Below, piece after piece: positions 1-11,485 of a stretch of DNA of 64,000 bases. The notes below the pieces were generated by a model, which worked only from the letters and a program-made list of their open reading frames with translations, was not told where the DNA came from and ran no database searches. The position numbers and the translations under genes were made by a program. Every line of letters starts with the position of its first letter. The first letter of the stretch is position 1. This DNA comes from Endocalyx cinctus (lineage: Eukaryota > Ascomycota > Sordariomycetes > Amphisphaeriales > Apiosporaceae): NCBI GenBank assembly GCA_001600455.1, contig BCKC01000003.1:248001-312000 (forward strand), written 5' to 3'.

Positions 1-1
1 G

Positions 2-1987
2 ATGAAGACGGACAACGTCTCACCGTACACTCCAGGCGTGAAGAGCGAGAGCGAAGCACCTGTCGCTATTCTCGGTGCTCGCGAGTACATCTTCTCGGAG
101 AACATTGGTATTCTTGGTGACATCGCTGCCGGTAAAGAACAAACATTCGGTACTCTATTCGCTAGAACTCTGGCACAGATCGGGGGTAAACTGCACTACG
201 GTCATCCAGATTTCCTGAACGGTATCTTTATGACTACTCGAGGTGGTGTCTCCAAGGCTCAGAAGGGTCTTCATCTTAACGAGGATATCTACGCCGGTAT
301 GAATGCTCTGCTCCGTGGTGGTCGTATCAAGCATTGTGAATACTACCAGTGCGGTAAGGGTCGTGATCTTGGTTTTGGCTCCATTCTTAACTTCACCACC
401 AAGATTGGTACTGGTATGGGTGAGCAGATGCTTTCCCGAGAATACTACTACCTCGGAACTCAGCTACCGTTTGACCGATTCTTATCCTTCTACTACGCCC
501 ATCCTGGTTTCCACGTCAACAACATTTTCATTATTCTCTCAGTTCAACTTTTCATGGTTGTACTGCTCAATGTTGGTTCGCTCCGAAACCAGACGATTCG
601 CTGCGAGTACAATCGACGTGTTCCTGTTACCGACCCCCTGTACCCTACCGGATGCCAGAACACGGACGCGATTACAGATTGGGTTTACCGATGTATCATT
701 TCCATCTTCATCGTCTTCTGGATCGCCTTCATTCCCCTCGTGATACAAGAGCTTACGGAGCGCGGATTTCTACGAGCTGTTACTCGATTCGCCAAACAAT
801 TCGTCTCGTTCTCTCCTTTCTTCGAAGTGTTTGTCACGCAGATTTACGCCAACGCAGTGACGCAGGATTTGTCTTTCGGCGGTGCTCGTTACATCGGAAC
901 GGGTCGTGGTTTCGCCACTGCTCGTATTCCGTTCGGTGTCTTATACTCGCGTTTTGCTGGCCCCTGTATTTACATGGGTTCTCGGCTGCTCTTGTCCCTT
1001 CTTTTCGCGACCCTGACTATGTGGCAAGCGGCTTTGGTCTATTTCTGGGCTTCTCTCCTCGCCCTGGTTATCTCTCCGTTCCTGTACAATCCTCACCAGT
1101 TTGCTTGGAACGACTTCTTCATCGACTACCGTGACTTCCTCCGCTGGTTATCTCGCGGCAACTCTCGCAGCCACTCCTCTTCGTGGATCGCGTTCTGTCG
1201 GTTGTCCCGTACACGTATCACCGGTTACAAACGCAAGACGCTCGGTGATCCGTCTGGCAAGATGTCGTCCGATGTTCCCCGCGCGGCCATCACCAACCTC
1301 TTTTTCGGCGAGATCGTTTCCCCTCTCCTCTTGGTTGCCGTGACATTGATTCCGTACCTGTTTATCAACGCTCAGACAGGTGTTCACAACACGAAAGAGC
1401 CGTTCCCCGACAACGACAAGACAGCGGAGGCGACGTCGTCGCTCATTCGTGTTGGCATCGTCGCGTTTGCGCCTATTGCGATTAACGCCGCTGTGCTGGG
1501 TGGTCTGTTCGCCATGGCTTGTTGTGCCGGCCCGCTTCTCAGCATGTGCTGCAAAAAGTTCGGTAGCGTTCTCGCCGGTATCGCTCACGCCACGGCGGTT
1601 ATCGTTCTGCTGGTGTTCTTCGAGGTGATGTTCTTCCTGGAGGGATTCAACTTCAGCAAGACTCTTATTGGGATGATCGCGGTGATTGCACTCCAACGAT
1701 TCTTTCTGAAGCTCATCATCTCGACCACGTTGACGCGTGAGTTCAAGACGGATCAGTCGAATATCGCTTTCTGGACGGGCAAGTGGTATTCTATGGGTTG
1801 GCACTCCGTTTCTCAACCGGCACGTGAATTACTTTGCAAGATTACCGAGCTGAGCATGTTTGCGGCTGATTTCATCCTGGGACATGTGATCCTATTTATC
1901 ATGCTTCCGGTCATCATCATCCCGCAAATTGACAAGCTGCACTCGATGATGCTCTTCTGGCTTCGACCTAGGTATGTATTATTGTTG

Positions 1988-2022
<35 letters not shown>

Positions 2023-2391
2023 GTGATAACTGATAGGCTAACTCTATATAATAGTCGTCAAATTCGGCCTCCGATTTACTCAATGAAGCAGTCGAAGCTT
2101 CGAAGAAGACGTGTGGTTCGATACGCTGTCCTGTACTTCACGCTACTCATCCTTTTCGTGGGTCTTATTGTTGGTCCTATAGTAGCGAAGTCGGCGCTTC
2201 CGGACAATATCGCATCAGAGATCAAGAGCATTGCTGGGTACCCTCTGTTCCAGCCTAACAACGGTAACCTCAAGAACGATACTATAAACGAAACCGAGAC
2301 TGGTACCGGTGCGGCCAGTTACACAGGGGAGTTGTCGTCGCAGACAGCTACGAAGGCGGCCAGAGCAACGGATCTTTTCCGCTTTGTCTAG
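2..2391 (+). CDS. fks1: 1,3-beta-glucan synthase catalytic subunit, C-terminal part (5' truncated)
   Basis: This is the GT48 plasma-membrane enzyme that polymerises UDP-glucose into cell-wall 1,3-beta-glucan. Only the C-terminal ~770 residues are present; the gene continues off the left edge. Exons are <2-1971 and 2055-2391. The 83-bp intron (GTATGT...TAG) is mostly a long A run, and the join restores the conserved [14 protein letters not shown] stretch. The visible part starts in the conserved catalytic region ([35 protein letters not shown]), followed by many transmembrane helices and a short Ser/Thr-rich tail. Family identity is very clear. The echinocandin hot-spot-2 equivalent reads DWVYRC at about bases 677-694. 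The reading frame is open to the window edge, so the ATG at base 2 is internal, not the start. Confidence 0.97.
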
Positions 2392-3659
2392 ATTGTGATG
2401 TTATGGTTTAAGGAGTACACTTTGTATTATAATTCGTAGCTCCTTATAAGGTGGAAAAGTGTTTTTTTTTTCTTATTAAAAAAAAAGGAAAAAAAAAAAA
2501 GAGATATAAGCCTATACATGTGGACAAATATGGTTTATATCAATGTTGTGTTTCGGAATGACCTCTTCTGTCTTTTTTTCTCGTTTTAATTTCTCTTTTT
2601 AAAGAAAATGGTTCATTTCCGGGATTGGTTTTTGTATTGATTATAAACTGGATGGGCTTAACTCGCATACAACAAACAAGGATTTCTTTCTCTCTTTCAA
2701 TTGTTTACCTCATATTCCAATCATCCGTCAGGAGAATTTTGCAGGCATAAGATCATCTTTGCGTCTCGTTCCTTTCCATCTGTGCCTTGACCAGTTTGAT
2801 ATGTTTCAAAATGTTGATTGAGGTATACTGCAATAGTATTATTCCTTATTCTTGACTTGTGGTAAGTCAGTATTTAGAAGAAGACGATGATATTCATTGC
2901 CCATAGACTACGCAACAGATGTGTTGAACTACGGAGAGGAGGGTAGCTAAGGTCAGGTCAAGTCTAGTCAATTTACTTGTGTACATACTTGTACATTCTT
3001 TTCTATGCTACCTCGCCTTATCTTCTTCCTCTTTTCTTTTTCAAACGCATACATGTACATAGTATACATATACTACTCGTCCCCTGCATTTATGGGTTGG
3101 AGATGAAGCGGGGGAGAGCCAATCTGGTTGAATTATGCAGGTTAGTATGTAACATGGATATATAACGAGTGATCAGTAGATAGATATACGATAAAAAGAA
3201 ATAGAGAAAAGACGTCATTCGTGATAGAGTCATCTACCCGCCTCCTCTTTTTCTTTTTCTTTTCTTTTGGGATACCCCCCAAAGGAGCGGTAACAACAGC
3301 CTATGGGAAAAAAGAAAAAAGGTGGATGAAGATCAAATACAAGTAAAAAAAAAGGTACCGTACATTACATACCTAAGTTGTATACTATATACACGTACAT
3401 AAATATCACCTCTTGGCGCTGTATTGTTTGCTTTCTTTTTCTTCCTTTGCCTTTTTGTTTTTGTCGTACACATATGCATACATACACTACATACACACAC
3501 AAGATTGACTGCCTTTTCGCTTGGCAAACGTTTTGACGTGTTTACGTGATATTTTATCATGATTCTTGAGACCTTTTGGTTATTTCATTCAACTTTAGTT
3601 TAACCTCTTTCTACTTTATTTTAGTTGGTCAACGTTTGCTCGCTTTGCGTTTTACGACT
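2392..3659. other. Intergenic, no gene seen
   Basis: AT-rich spacer between two + strand genes: the FKS1 3' UTR and the promoter of the next gene. It holds A/T homopolymers (about 2461-2500, 3240-3270 and 3301-3352) and pyrimidine tracts. Short open frames here lack splice support and recognisable motifs. Confidence 0.6.
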
Positions 3660-4847
3660 ATGGCGACGATGAGCCACCTGAATAGTATCCCTTTCCTTCC
3701 TCTCCACCCCTTCCTCCTCCTATCTCTGTCCCTCTTCTCGTCGCCGACATCAGCTCAGGATACGACCGTGCCGGTATACCTCCCGGCTTATAATTCCGAT
3801 GCGTGGAATTTATTAAGGGGTGAGGTCGTTGGTAGCGTAAGTAGTTAAATTTACATATAATCTATTATATACTATTTTCTTCTTCTTCTTTCTTTTTGTT
3901 CTTTTCGGTCTAAGTATGAATAAGGAAAGGGGGTTATGTATATTGTGTATAATAGATAAGTAGGTAAATAGATAATATGGATGGGTAGATCATATATATA
4001 TATATTATTCAAGTCCTAAGCCCCCTCTCTTCTTACCTATATCACGGTGCTCGTTTGTATTCACTTACTAATACTAACTCACAATACACCAGAATGCCGA
4101 CGAGACGACTTATACCGTCTTCTGCGCAGCGGTTACCCAAGGCGCTGCCACCGGTTGCGAGATCGACGACAAGCAAACCCCTTTTACCTTCGTCGAGGGG
4201 CCCAAAACGTTATACCACTCGGCCACGATCCAGTCGTCTCTGTAAGTTTTTCTTTCTTATCTGTTTTATCCCAAACTTTCACTCATATACCACATATATA
4301 TATACATGAAAATATTAAAAGCGATATATATATATATATATACACGTATAGATCGCCAATCCAATGTGAAAATTAATAATAATAATAAATAATCCACAGC
4401 TCCGTAGCCCAAAACTGCGTCCTAGCCTCTACTACGGCAGCCACCTGTAACTGGTACACCAGCCTAGCGGCCGGCTTCACCGACCTCGGCAACAAGAATC
4501 TCGTCGGGCCATTAGAGACGTCGTACTCCACCGTCCTCTCCGGGACCGATCAAGTGCGGTGGGGCGTCCTGACCTTGGCCGACGTCCCCGAAACCGGCAC
4601 GCCCGTCGGCACGGCCAACCCGGGCGGCGGCATTATCGCGACCAGCGCGAGCTCCCCTACCGTACCCGGGAGCGCAAGTATTACCGGAACCACCGGGCTG
4701 ACCGTCGCTTCTTCCGCTTCCGAGACTTCTTCCTCCCCTTCCGCGACCGGGACCGGAACCTCTTCGGCCGGGGGGAATTCACCTTCCTGGCTTATCCTCT
4801 GCGGTGCTGTATTTGCCTCCATGGTCCTCGGAACTATGCTACTATGA
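3660..4847 (+). CDS. Small secreted GPI-anchored-type cell wall protein, function unknown
   Basis: Three exons: 3660-3836, 4093-4241 and 4400-4847, giving 257 residues. The join phases (0 and 2) are consistent and a CTAAC branch site lies before the second acceptor. An in-frame ATG at 3669 is an alternative start. The N-terminus is a strong signal peptide ending near SPTSAQ. A compact ectodomain with four cysteines (VFCAAV, TGCEID, QNCVLA, TCNWY) follows. After it come about 80 residues rich in Ser, Thr, Gly and Ala, and then a hydrophobic C-terminus (WLILCGAVFASMVLG), as expected for GPI-anchor attachment. Intron 1 (256 bp) and intron 2 (158 bp) are AT-repeat-rich and longer than others nearby. 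I do not recognise a named family beyond GPI-anchored wall protein. Its position between FKS1 and a GH17 gene fits a cell-surface role. Confidence 0.85.
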
Positions 4848-5531
4848 TGTAATAGTCGGATTGGGGAGATAATGTACTACAGGTTACGAGAGCGGACGTC
4901 CGGTTCTGGGAACTCTTCTCCAGAATTCATATTCGGTGAGCAGAAATCAACCAACCGTATAATCTAGATAGGATAGCCTGTATATGCGTTATGATAACGC
5001 TGTCCCATCGGGGGAGTTATGAAGATATGAATATACTGGATGTTACTGGGGAAACGATACCTTTCATTGGAGTTGACCTACAGAACTATAGCACCTAGCG
5101 AGCGGAAGAGTCATCCTAGGCATGCTGACTCACCCTAAAGAGAGCGTTTTGTCACGTTGGAATTTTCAATAAGACGGAAGAGTACTCCACTATAAGATGT
5201 AAAGAATACACCTCAAAGTTTAATTTGTTCATTATAGGAAGGATGCTATCAAATCGTACAAACAAGCGTCCCCTGTAATAGGTGGCAAGAATAGGTGAAC
5301 GGATCTCCATTTCATTCCCCAGCACAACTTCCCGGTTTGTGATGCGTGTTTATCATCATATCAACAAGCCTCATCTCGTCCATGCCATGTTTCATTCTTC
5401 CGTGCTTCGTTCTATTTCGTTATTCATTTAGCGTTTTACTCATTGAAGAAGTAGGCACGGAATGACTTCACTAACATGTCCGTAAAAGCACACGTGCAAC
5501 CTTCTCAACTTCCACCCTGTGAAAACCAGTC
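4848..5531. other. Intergenic between convergent genes
   Basis: Convergent 3' ends of the GPI-protein gene (+) and the GH17 gene (-). No gene or obvious repeat is seen. Confidence 0.6.
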
Positions 5532-6857
5532 CTACTCGTCGCAAGGTGAGTATCGTCCGCCCATTCCCCAGAATTGTTCAGCCATGAAGGTTCCAGGCTC
5601 GGCTTTCTTCCAGAGGTCGTTGAAAGCCGTGAATAGGATCACGTTGCCGGGGTTGGCCGTGTAGACGCTCTTGATCGAGGATAAGGCCGTCGCTTGCTGA
5701 TCCATGCCAGGTACAGCTGCACCGTTGGCGACGCCCTTCCACGGCCATCCCGTCTCCGTCACGACAATGCGCTTGCTCTTGTCGCTAAGCTTGTTTTGAA
5801 TGTCACCGACGGTGGAGCTGACAAACTTTCCAGCCCCATCGGCGCCGGTATTCGGGTCGAAGAAAGGATGAACATTGACAGCGCAGTAATCAGACTGATC
5901 GCATAGTTCCGGGTGTAAAAGAACGGCGACGAACGTATCAACGATGACGACAGGTCCCTGGTAGCCAGCCTTCCTGAGAGAAGAGCGCGCCTGGGCTAGA
6001 GCGCCCAAAGATTGGCTCACGGTGGCTTCACCATTGTTCACCAACTCATTGCCCACAGATACGGTGTCGACCACGCTCCAATCATGGTTGACACCGGCAG
6101 CCATAGCCGAGACGGCATCGTCAACTTGGGTAATGTCAAAGATACCGAGGAATAGCTTGTTGCCATACTTCTTGGCTGCTTTGTATGCAGTGGCCACTTG
6201 ATCGCAATCGACACCATAAAGACGGATAACACTATGATCCTTAGCAATAAGTGCGAAGTCAGCGTCGACATCAGCAGCAGTCTTGCAACCTCCAGCACCT
6301 TTGTAGGGAGAGTACGTCACGCCGTGAAGGCTAGAGCCCCCGCCGGAACTAACAGGGGTCGAAACTGGAGCGGGTGACGACGAAGCTGGGCTGGAAACAG
6401 ATATCTTAGAAGTGTGAACCTCGGCAGGCGTGAAAGCTGGCGAAGAGGGCGAGGCAGGTGGCTGGGAGACAGGTTTTTCAGAGACAGGCGCAGGCGCAGG
6501 CTGCTCAACCGGCGGGGCCGACGAAGGGGGAGGCGGAGGCGGAGCGGAAGATGTAGTACCGGGCACATAGACGACAGTCTCGGTGGCGGTGCGAACAGGT
6601 TTACCATTCTGATCAACGTAAACAACAACCTCGGGAAGCTCCGTAGCAGCGGGGCGAGCGTGGTCAGTCACGGTAATTCTATCCCGTTTCGGGATGAAAG
6701 CTCGGTTGGCCCTGTGACGGTAGGCATGCTGATGTCCTTTAAGGAGGTGTGTTAGACTACTACTGCGATCAGGAGTTTTCGACCACTACTTACTAGGCTG
6801 TCCGACAGAAAAATGAAGGAGCGAGAAAAGAACAAGAGAGAGTGCGACAGGAAGCAT
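5532..6857 (-). CDS. Secreted GH17 beta-1,3-glucanase/transglycosylase-like cell wall protein
   Basis: Two exons on the minus strand: 6857-6794 and 6736-5532, separated by a 57-bp intron (GTAAGT...AAAG). The product is 422 residues. The first exon encodes the signal peptide (MLPVALSLVLFSLL...VGQ). It is followed by a His/Arg-rich segment ending in KR, a likely Kex2 site, and then a Val-Tyr-rich motif (VVVYVDQNGKPV). A Pro/Ser-rich linker covers about residues 80-155. The GH17 domain fills the C-terminal ~265 residues. The proton donor is Glu252 in SVGNEL and the nucleophile Glu349 in VTETGWP. The family cleaves or remodels wall 1,3-beta-glucan (Scw/Bgl2-like). There is no C-terminal GPI signal, so the protein is probably covalently or loosely wall-bound. 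Without the first exon the protein would lack a signal peptide, which supports the upstream ATG at 6857. Confidence 0.93.
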
Positions 6858-8798
6858 GATCGCAAAGTGAGGGTGGATCCCTGCAAAAACCGGAAACAGA
6901 AAATTGATGGGAATAAGGGAAAAGAAATAATGACTTGAATCTAAGATAAACTGTCAAATCAGCAAGGCGAAATGAATGAATTAGCTAAAGCAACCAAATG
7001 AGTGACAAGATGAGGGAGTGTCAAGAAAGACGGCTAAGATTAGAACATGAGAACAATAAATGGAGAAGGGAGAAATAAAAAAAAGAAGTCAAAGACGGGG
7101 ACAATCAATGGCCTCTAGTAAACAAGGCACAATGAGGCCAAAGGAGAGGAAGGATGAGAAAAGGGAGATAAAAGAGAGATTAGGGGAATTATTGCTGTAT
7201 ATGGACTGATTTGGGAACAATGATTGAAGTCGAGGTCGACATTCTACATTAGAAATTACCTGCGTATTTCTTTGATAGGATGTTGCCCCATCAGCAAAGG
7301 CCGAAGGAATGGAAACGTGGGATGAAAAAGATTAACGATGATACGATATTTCAGTCTCAGGAATGCGACTTCCTCACAAGGTCTCAAAAGCAGTCGACCG
7401 TGAAGGAATGATGGCGTTCTTCGCTTATACACAGGACAGGGGGAGCCGAAGGACCACAGAACTCTTGAGTATCTGACAATAGAATGAAAAGATAAAAATA
7501 AAAGAAAGAAAGATGATAAATGTAGAGACTTAGGTATGTGGATGGATATGTCATGATTCAAGGATTACACGTGGTAAACAAACAGATAGGCGTAAATAAT
7601 ACTCACCTTTGTTGCTCTTCTATCCCTCCCTTTTCTTCTTTTTTGTCTCTTTATTTCCTGTGATGAATACTATGTATAATATCAGGTGACAAATCCTGAT
7701 AATATCCGTACCCAAAGAGAGTGAATCCGAAAAGGTAATCGTATTTCGAAAGGATCGATTTAAGTTATATAAAAAAGAAGGGAGTGAATGAATGAATGTT
7801 TCTTTTATTCTCTCTCTCTCTCTCTGTTTCTTCTCTAATGAATGTGAGATGGCATCACAAGATGGTGATGAACCTAAGGAAATAAGAGAGATCAGAGAGG
7901 GAGACGATTGAGATGTACAGAAAGGAAAAGAAAGGAATGTATTTTAGTTGATCAACAAGGTGAAATGGAAGATGAAGATGAAGATGTACATAAGTAAATG
8001 AGTGAAATGCGAAGATGCGATTCAGGGAAACGTAAGAAAAAGTGAACACAACAAGGTACAAATGCGACGTACCAAACATTTAATAAGGGAAGGCGTCGAT
8101 ATGTTTGAGTACTAAAGGTAATTAGCATATCGCACGAGAAAAGAAGGTACGTCGCATACTGGCATACTGTCGCATACTCAAAAAAAAGGGGGGGGGGGAC
8201 TTCCAATATACAAAGTAGAATTGAGACACATTTGACTTGGGAAGGAGCAAACAAAATACAAAATAAACAACCACAATAAAACATTCCCTAAAACATATTT
8301 ACCTAGGTACTTAAGTACCTAAGTACAGACTATCGGTAGTAAGTTAAATACCTAAATAGAGCAGGTAATCACCTACCTAGGTAACCCCCTAGGTAATCTG
8401 GTAGAACTGTCTTGATAATAGCAGTGATTGATAGATATGTATAGGTGTGTATCCATGGATATAGATCCATATGTGAAGGCATGGAGATATGTAGGTATAT
8501 ATATTATTAGCATTAATGAAGTAATTTTCTATCGTTGACGTCTCTTTTCGCCTAGCCCTGATCTCATCACTATACAGATTATAAGTTTGTTTTGCCGTGT
8601 CTTCTTAGAACTCCATTCCCAATCCGAAGGACTGGCTCTTGTACGTATGTAACATTAGATTAATTAATACAAGAAACAGAATCATGATAGCTTACGGCGT
8701 AAAAAAAAACTCCCCCACGTCTCTTAGCATATCGTTGCCGTTACCATCAAGATAATAGGGGAAACAATTCAATGCTACCTCGAGTAGATAAATATCAC
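6858..8798. other. Long intergenic region with microsatellites and a TACCTAGGTA island
   Basis: Upstream region of the GH17 gene and downstream of LCB1. It contains a TC microsatellite (7809-7826), purine-rich stretches, a G9 run near 8190 and a dense cluster of TACCTAGGTA-type palindromes (about 8294-8400). Open frames here are low-complexity and show no conserved motif. Confidence 0.6.
8294..8402. repeat. Cluster of TACCTAGGTA-type palindromes
   Basis: ACCTAGGTAC, AAGTACCTAAGTAC, CTACCTAGGTAA and CCCCTAGGTAATC lie within ~110 bp. Similar clusters recur at 19581-19622, 43719-43745 and 55790-56050, with single copies elsewhere. All are intergenic. Confidence 0.7.
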
Positions 8799-10628
8799 TC
8801 AGGTCGTCAACGTGGGTTGTCTGTTAGTCTTTCGGGTCATGACTTTCGTGATAGCGTGGCGAATGGTCACCCCGGCCTTCTCGATCTCCTTTTTGGATAA
8901 TCCTGAAGTGATGCAAACTTTGAGGGCCGGTTGGATCTCGAGCGCCGTCTTCTTGGCGTAGGGATCGCTCAAGATAGGCATACACTTCAATCGCGTGATG
9001 AGAACGCCGTTGGCAAGTGTCTGTCAATCGAATACCCGGTCAGAATCATGTATCATTGAATTTAGAAGAAAAGAGACGCCAAAAAAGAAAAGGAAACTGG
9101 AATAGTATCCATTGTCCGAGAAACTCACCTCTTCGACGCATTCCATGAAAAGACGCTCCTGGTCTTCGATGCTTAGTTGTCGAGATTGGATCACGTCAGG
9201 CTTGAGCACGAGTAGCATAACCGGATTCTCCGGGTCGCTAGTACACTTGACCCAATCACTGCGAGGGTCGAGTTGAGCCCTCATCGCCTTGATATTCTCG
9301 CGGCATTGCGTCAGGATATCCGGGTTACACTGCAGCATGTTTAACGTCTCGCTAGCCGTCACCGCCGACATAGCGGGCAGCGCGGCCGAGTAAGTGTAAG
9401 CGGCGGCGTTGATGCGTTGATGGGCTATCGCGTCGTTGGATCCGGCGCAGAACCCTCCGGCGGCGCAGAGAGGCCCGGACAGGGAACCGATGATAAGGTC
9501 AACGGCTTCGGGGTCTACGTTCTGGGCCTCCGTAAGTCCACGACCGTTACGACCTAACACACCGAAGGACAAGGTCTCGTCCAGAGCGAGGCGGAACTTG
9601 TACTTTTCCTTTAGCTCAATCTAAATTCTCGCGCGTTAGCATCTACCCGTCTCCGAAATCCCGTCTCCAGACCTGGAAGACAAGCGAGCGTAAACGGCCG
9701 ACTTACAAGCTTAGGAAGATCAGAGCAGTCGCCAATCATTTCAAAGAGGCCTTCGGTAACAATAAATCTCCTAGTTAAAATCTTCTTCTTTGCCTGCTCC
9801 TCGGCCACCTTCTTCATCACGCGCTCCAGGTCTTCCATGTCGTTGTGATGGTACCAGCGGATCGTGCTTCGAGAGGCCTCCAACCCTTTTCGGATCGAGT
9901 AGTTTACCATCTTGTCGACAACGATGACGTCGCCTCGCTTGCAAAAGCAGGGAAGAGCGCTGGTGATGGTCGAAAATGCGTGGGCGTATACGATGCTGGC
10001 TTGCGTGCCGAGGAAGGCGGCGATGTCGCTTTCGGTGTGCATGTGAACATCTTGGGTACCGTAGAATTGAGGCGGGCCGCAAGGACCGACGCCGTAGGTG
10101 CGCAGGGTATGGATGGCTTTTTCCTTGATAGATTCGCTGGCATTTAGGTTGTAGAAGTTGAGGGATGCTAGATTGGTGACGGTTCGACCGTTCGCGAGCT
10201 TGACCTTCGGACCGGTCGGCCTATTGCGCGTGTACAGTTAGTTAATCTCGTTGATCCTTCTGTACTTTCCAAAAGCATCGGGTTTGCGGTCCTTACCCAA
10301 CAATAACAGGTACTTTCTCCGATTCGGCTTCTTCTAAAGCGGTCAAAGGAGCGACCAGAGGTTCGGGTTCCCAGTCCTCGACGAGCTCGTCGATTTCATC
10401 TTCGCGCAATTTGACGTAATTAGGACCGTGGGTAGGATAGGATGGAGATAATAGATATCTTATGAAGAAAATGACGAGAACTAATTCTATAAGAGATCGA
10501 ACTGGGTCGTTCTGGTAGCTCGATTGTATGTAACGTATTAATACGGCGCTTCCAGGTACTTTTTGAAAAGCTTCAAAAGTTTCATGTACGGAAGCCTGTA
10601 AATAGGCTTGAGTCTCGTGAAGATCCAT
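8799..10628 (-). CDS. lcb1: Serine palmitoyltransferase subunit 1 (LCB1)
   Basis: Non-catalytic partner of LCB2 in the ER enzyme that condenses serine with palmitoyl-CoA, the first step of sphingolipid synthesis. Four exons on the minus strand: 10628-10297, 10220-9707, 9620-9129 and 9020-8799. The phases are consistent and the product is 519 residues, normal for the family. An N-terminal membrane segment (about residues 45-65, LIELVLVIFFIRYLL) is followed by the fold-type-I aminotransferase domain. Recognisable pieces are YGVGPCGPPQFYG (with the cysteine whose human equivalent is mutated in HSAN1), the DETLSFGVLGRNGRG block and GSLSGPLCAAGGFCAG. The PLP-binding lysine of LCB2 is absent from that last block, as expected for LCB1. 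Homology is very clear. Confidence 0.96.
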
Positions 10629-11485
10629 TCTTTTTATTCCTTTCTTTGTTGATTTTTCTCTCCCTCTCCTTTCTATTTCTTTTGACTATGATAGAATAGG
10701 GGAGAGATTACGGGATACTTGAGGTGAACAATACTCGGAGGATCGGCAAAATCTTAAGAGTTGTTGACCTTTTATTTAACCAATCTTACCAGATAAATAC
10801 CATGTATTATGTCCACGGGTAGGTTCTATAATAGGGATGAAGTGCTTATATGTAATAGGCTGATAAGTACCTGAGCTACGCCGCTTTAAGTGAGATTCTA
10901 CCTGTTTAAGCCTAGCCTGAAACTGTCTGAGTTATTGGAACTGGACGCATCGTAAAAATAAAAATTTGCATAAATCTGAGGATTCTGATGATTCTGATCT
11001 CGGTAAATAACTTTGGATATACGGAATAGTAACTTTTATTACGGATAATTATCCGTTTAAGTAATGGCTGAATAACAAGACCCGCTAATAGAAAATATCT
11101 ACACGTACAGGTACACGTCCACGGGTATCAATTAATATCCACAATGCTAAAAATGATCCAACCTCGAAGCTAGAAATGTTTAATCTAGTGTAACCACGAA
11201 GTCGAAAATGACTTCAAATAGATGCTATGGCCTACGTCGCTATGACTGGCTAGATACGTAGGAAGTAACCGTTCTAATATACTCCATCATCCCTATCTCG
11301 CAGAGAAAGTAGGGATTGATGTGGAAGAGTGGAGCATTCGGCAGTACGCGACGTTACTCGGTACTCTGTACCTTTTTTTATATCTATCCCGACATGTCTC
11401 CTTTTTTATTATACGAGTGCTACATGAAAAGACGATACTGCGTAGATGACGAGACGATGGTTTTATCTACACGCAGGTACATTTT
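10629..11485. other. Intergenic; short degenerate CTCGAAGC-AGAAATG repeat
   Basis: LCB1 promoter side and the esterase 3' side. No gene is seen. Bases 11161-11211 carry two degenerate units of a repeat also found at 21877-21944 and 22821-22898. Confidence 0.55.

Noticed and set aside
1148..1816. 222-codon minus-strand frame
   Set aside because: Antisense shadow of the glucan synthase coding sequence.
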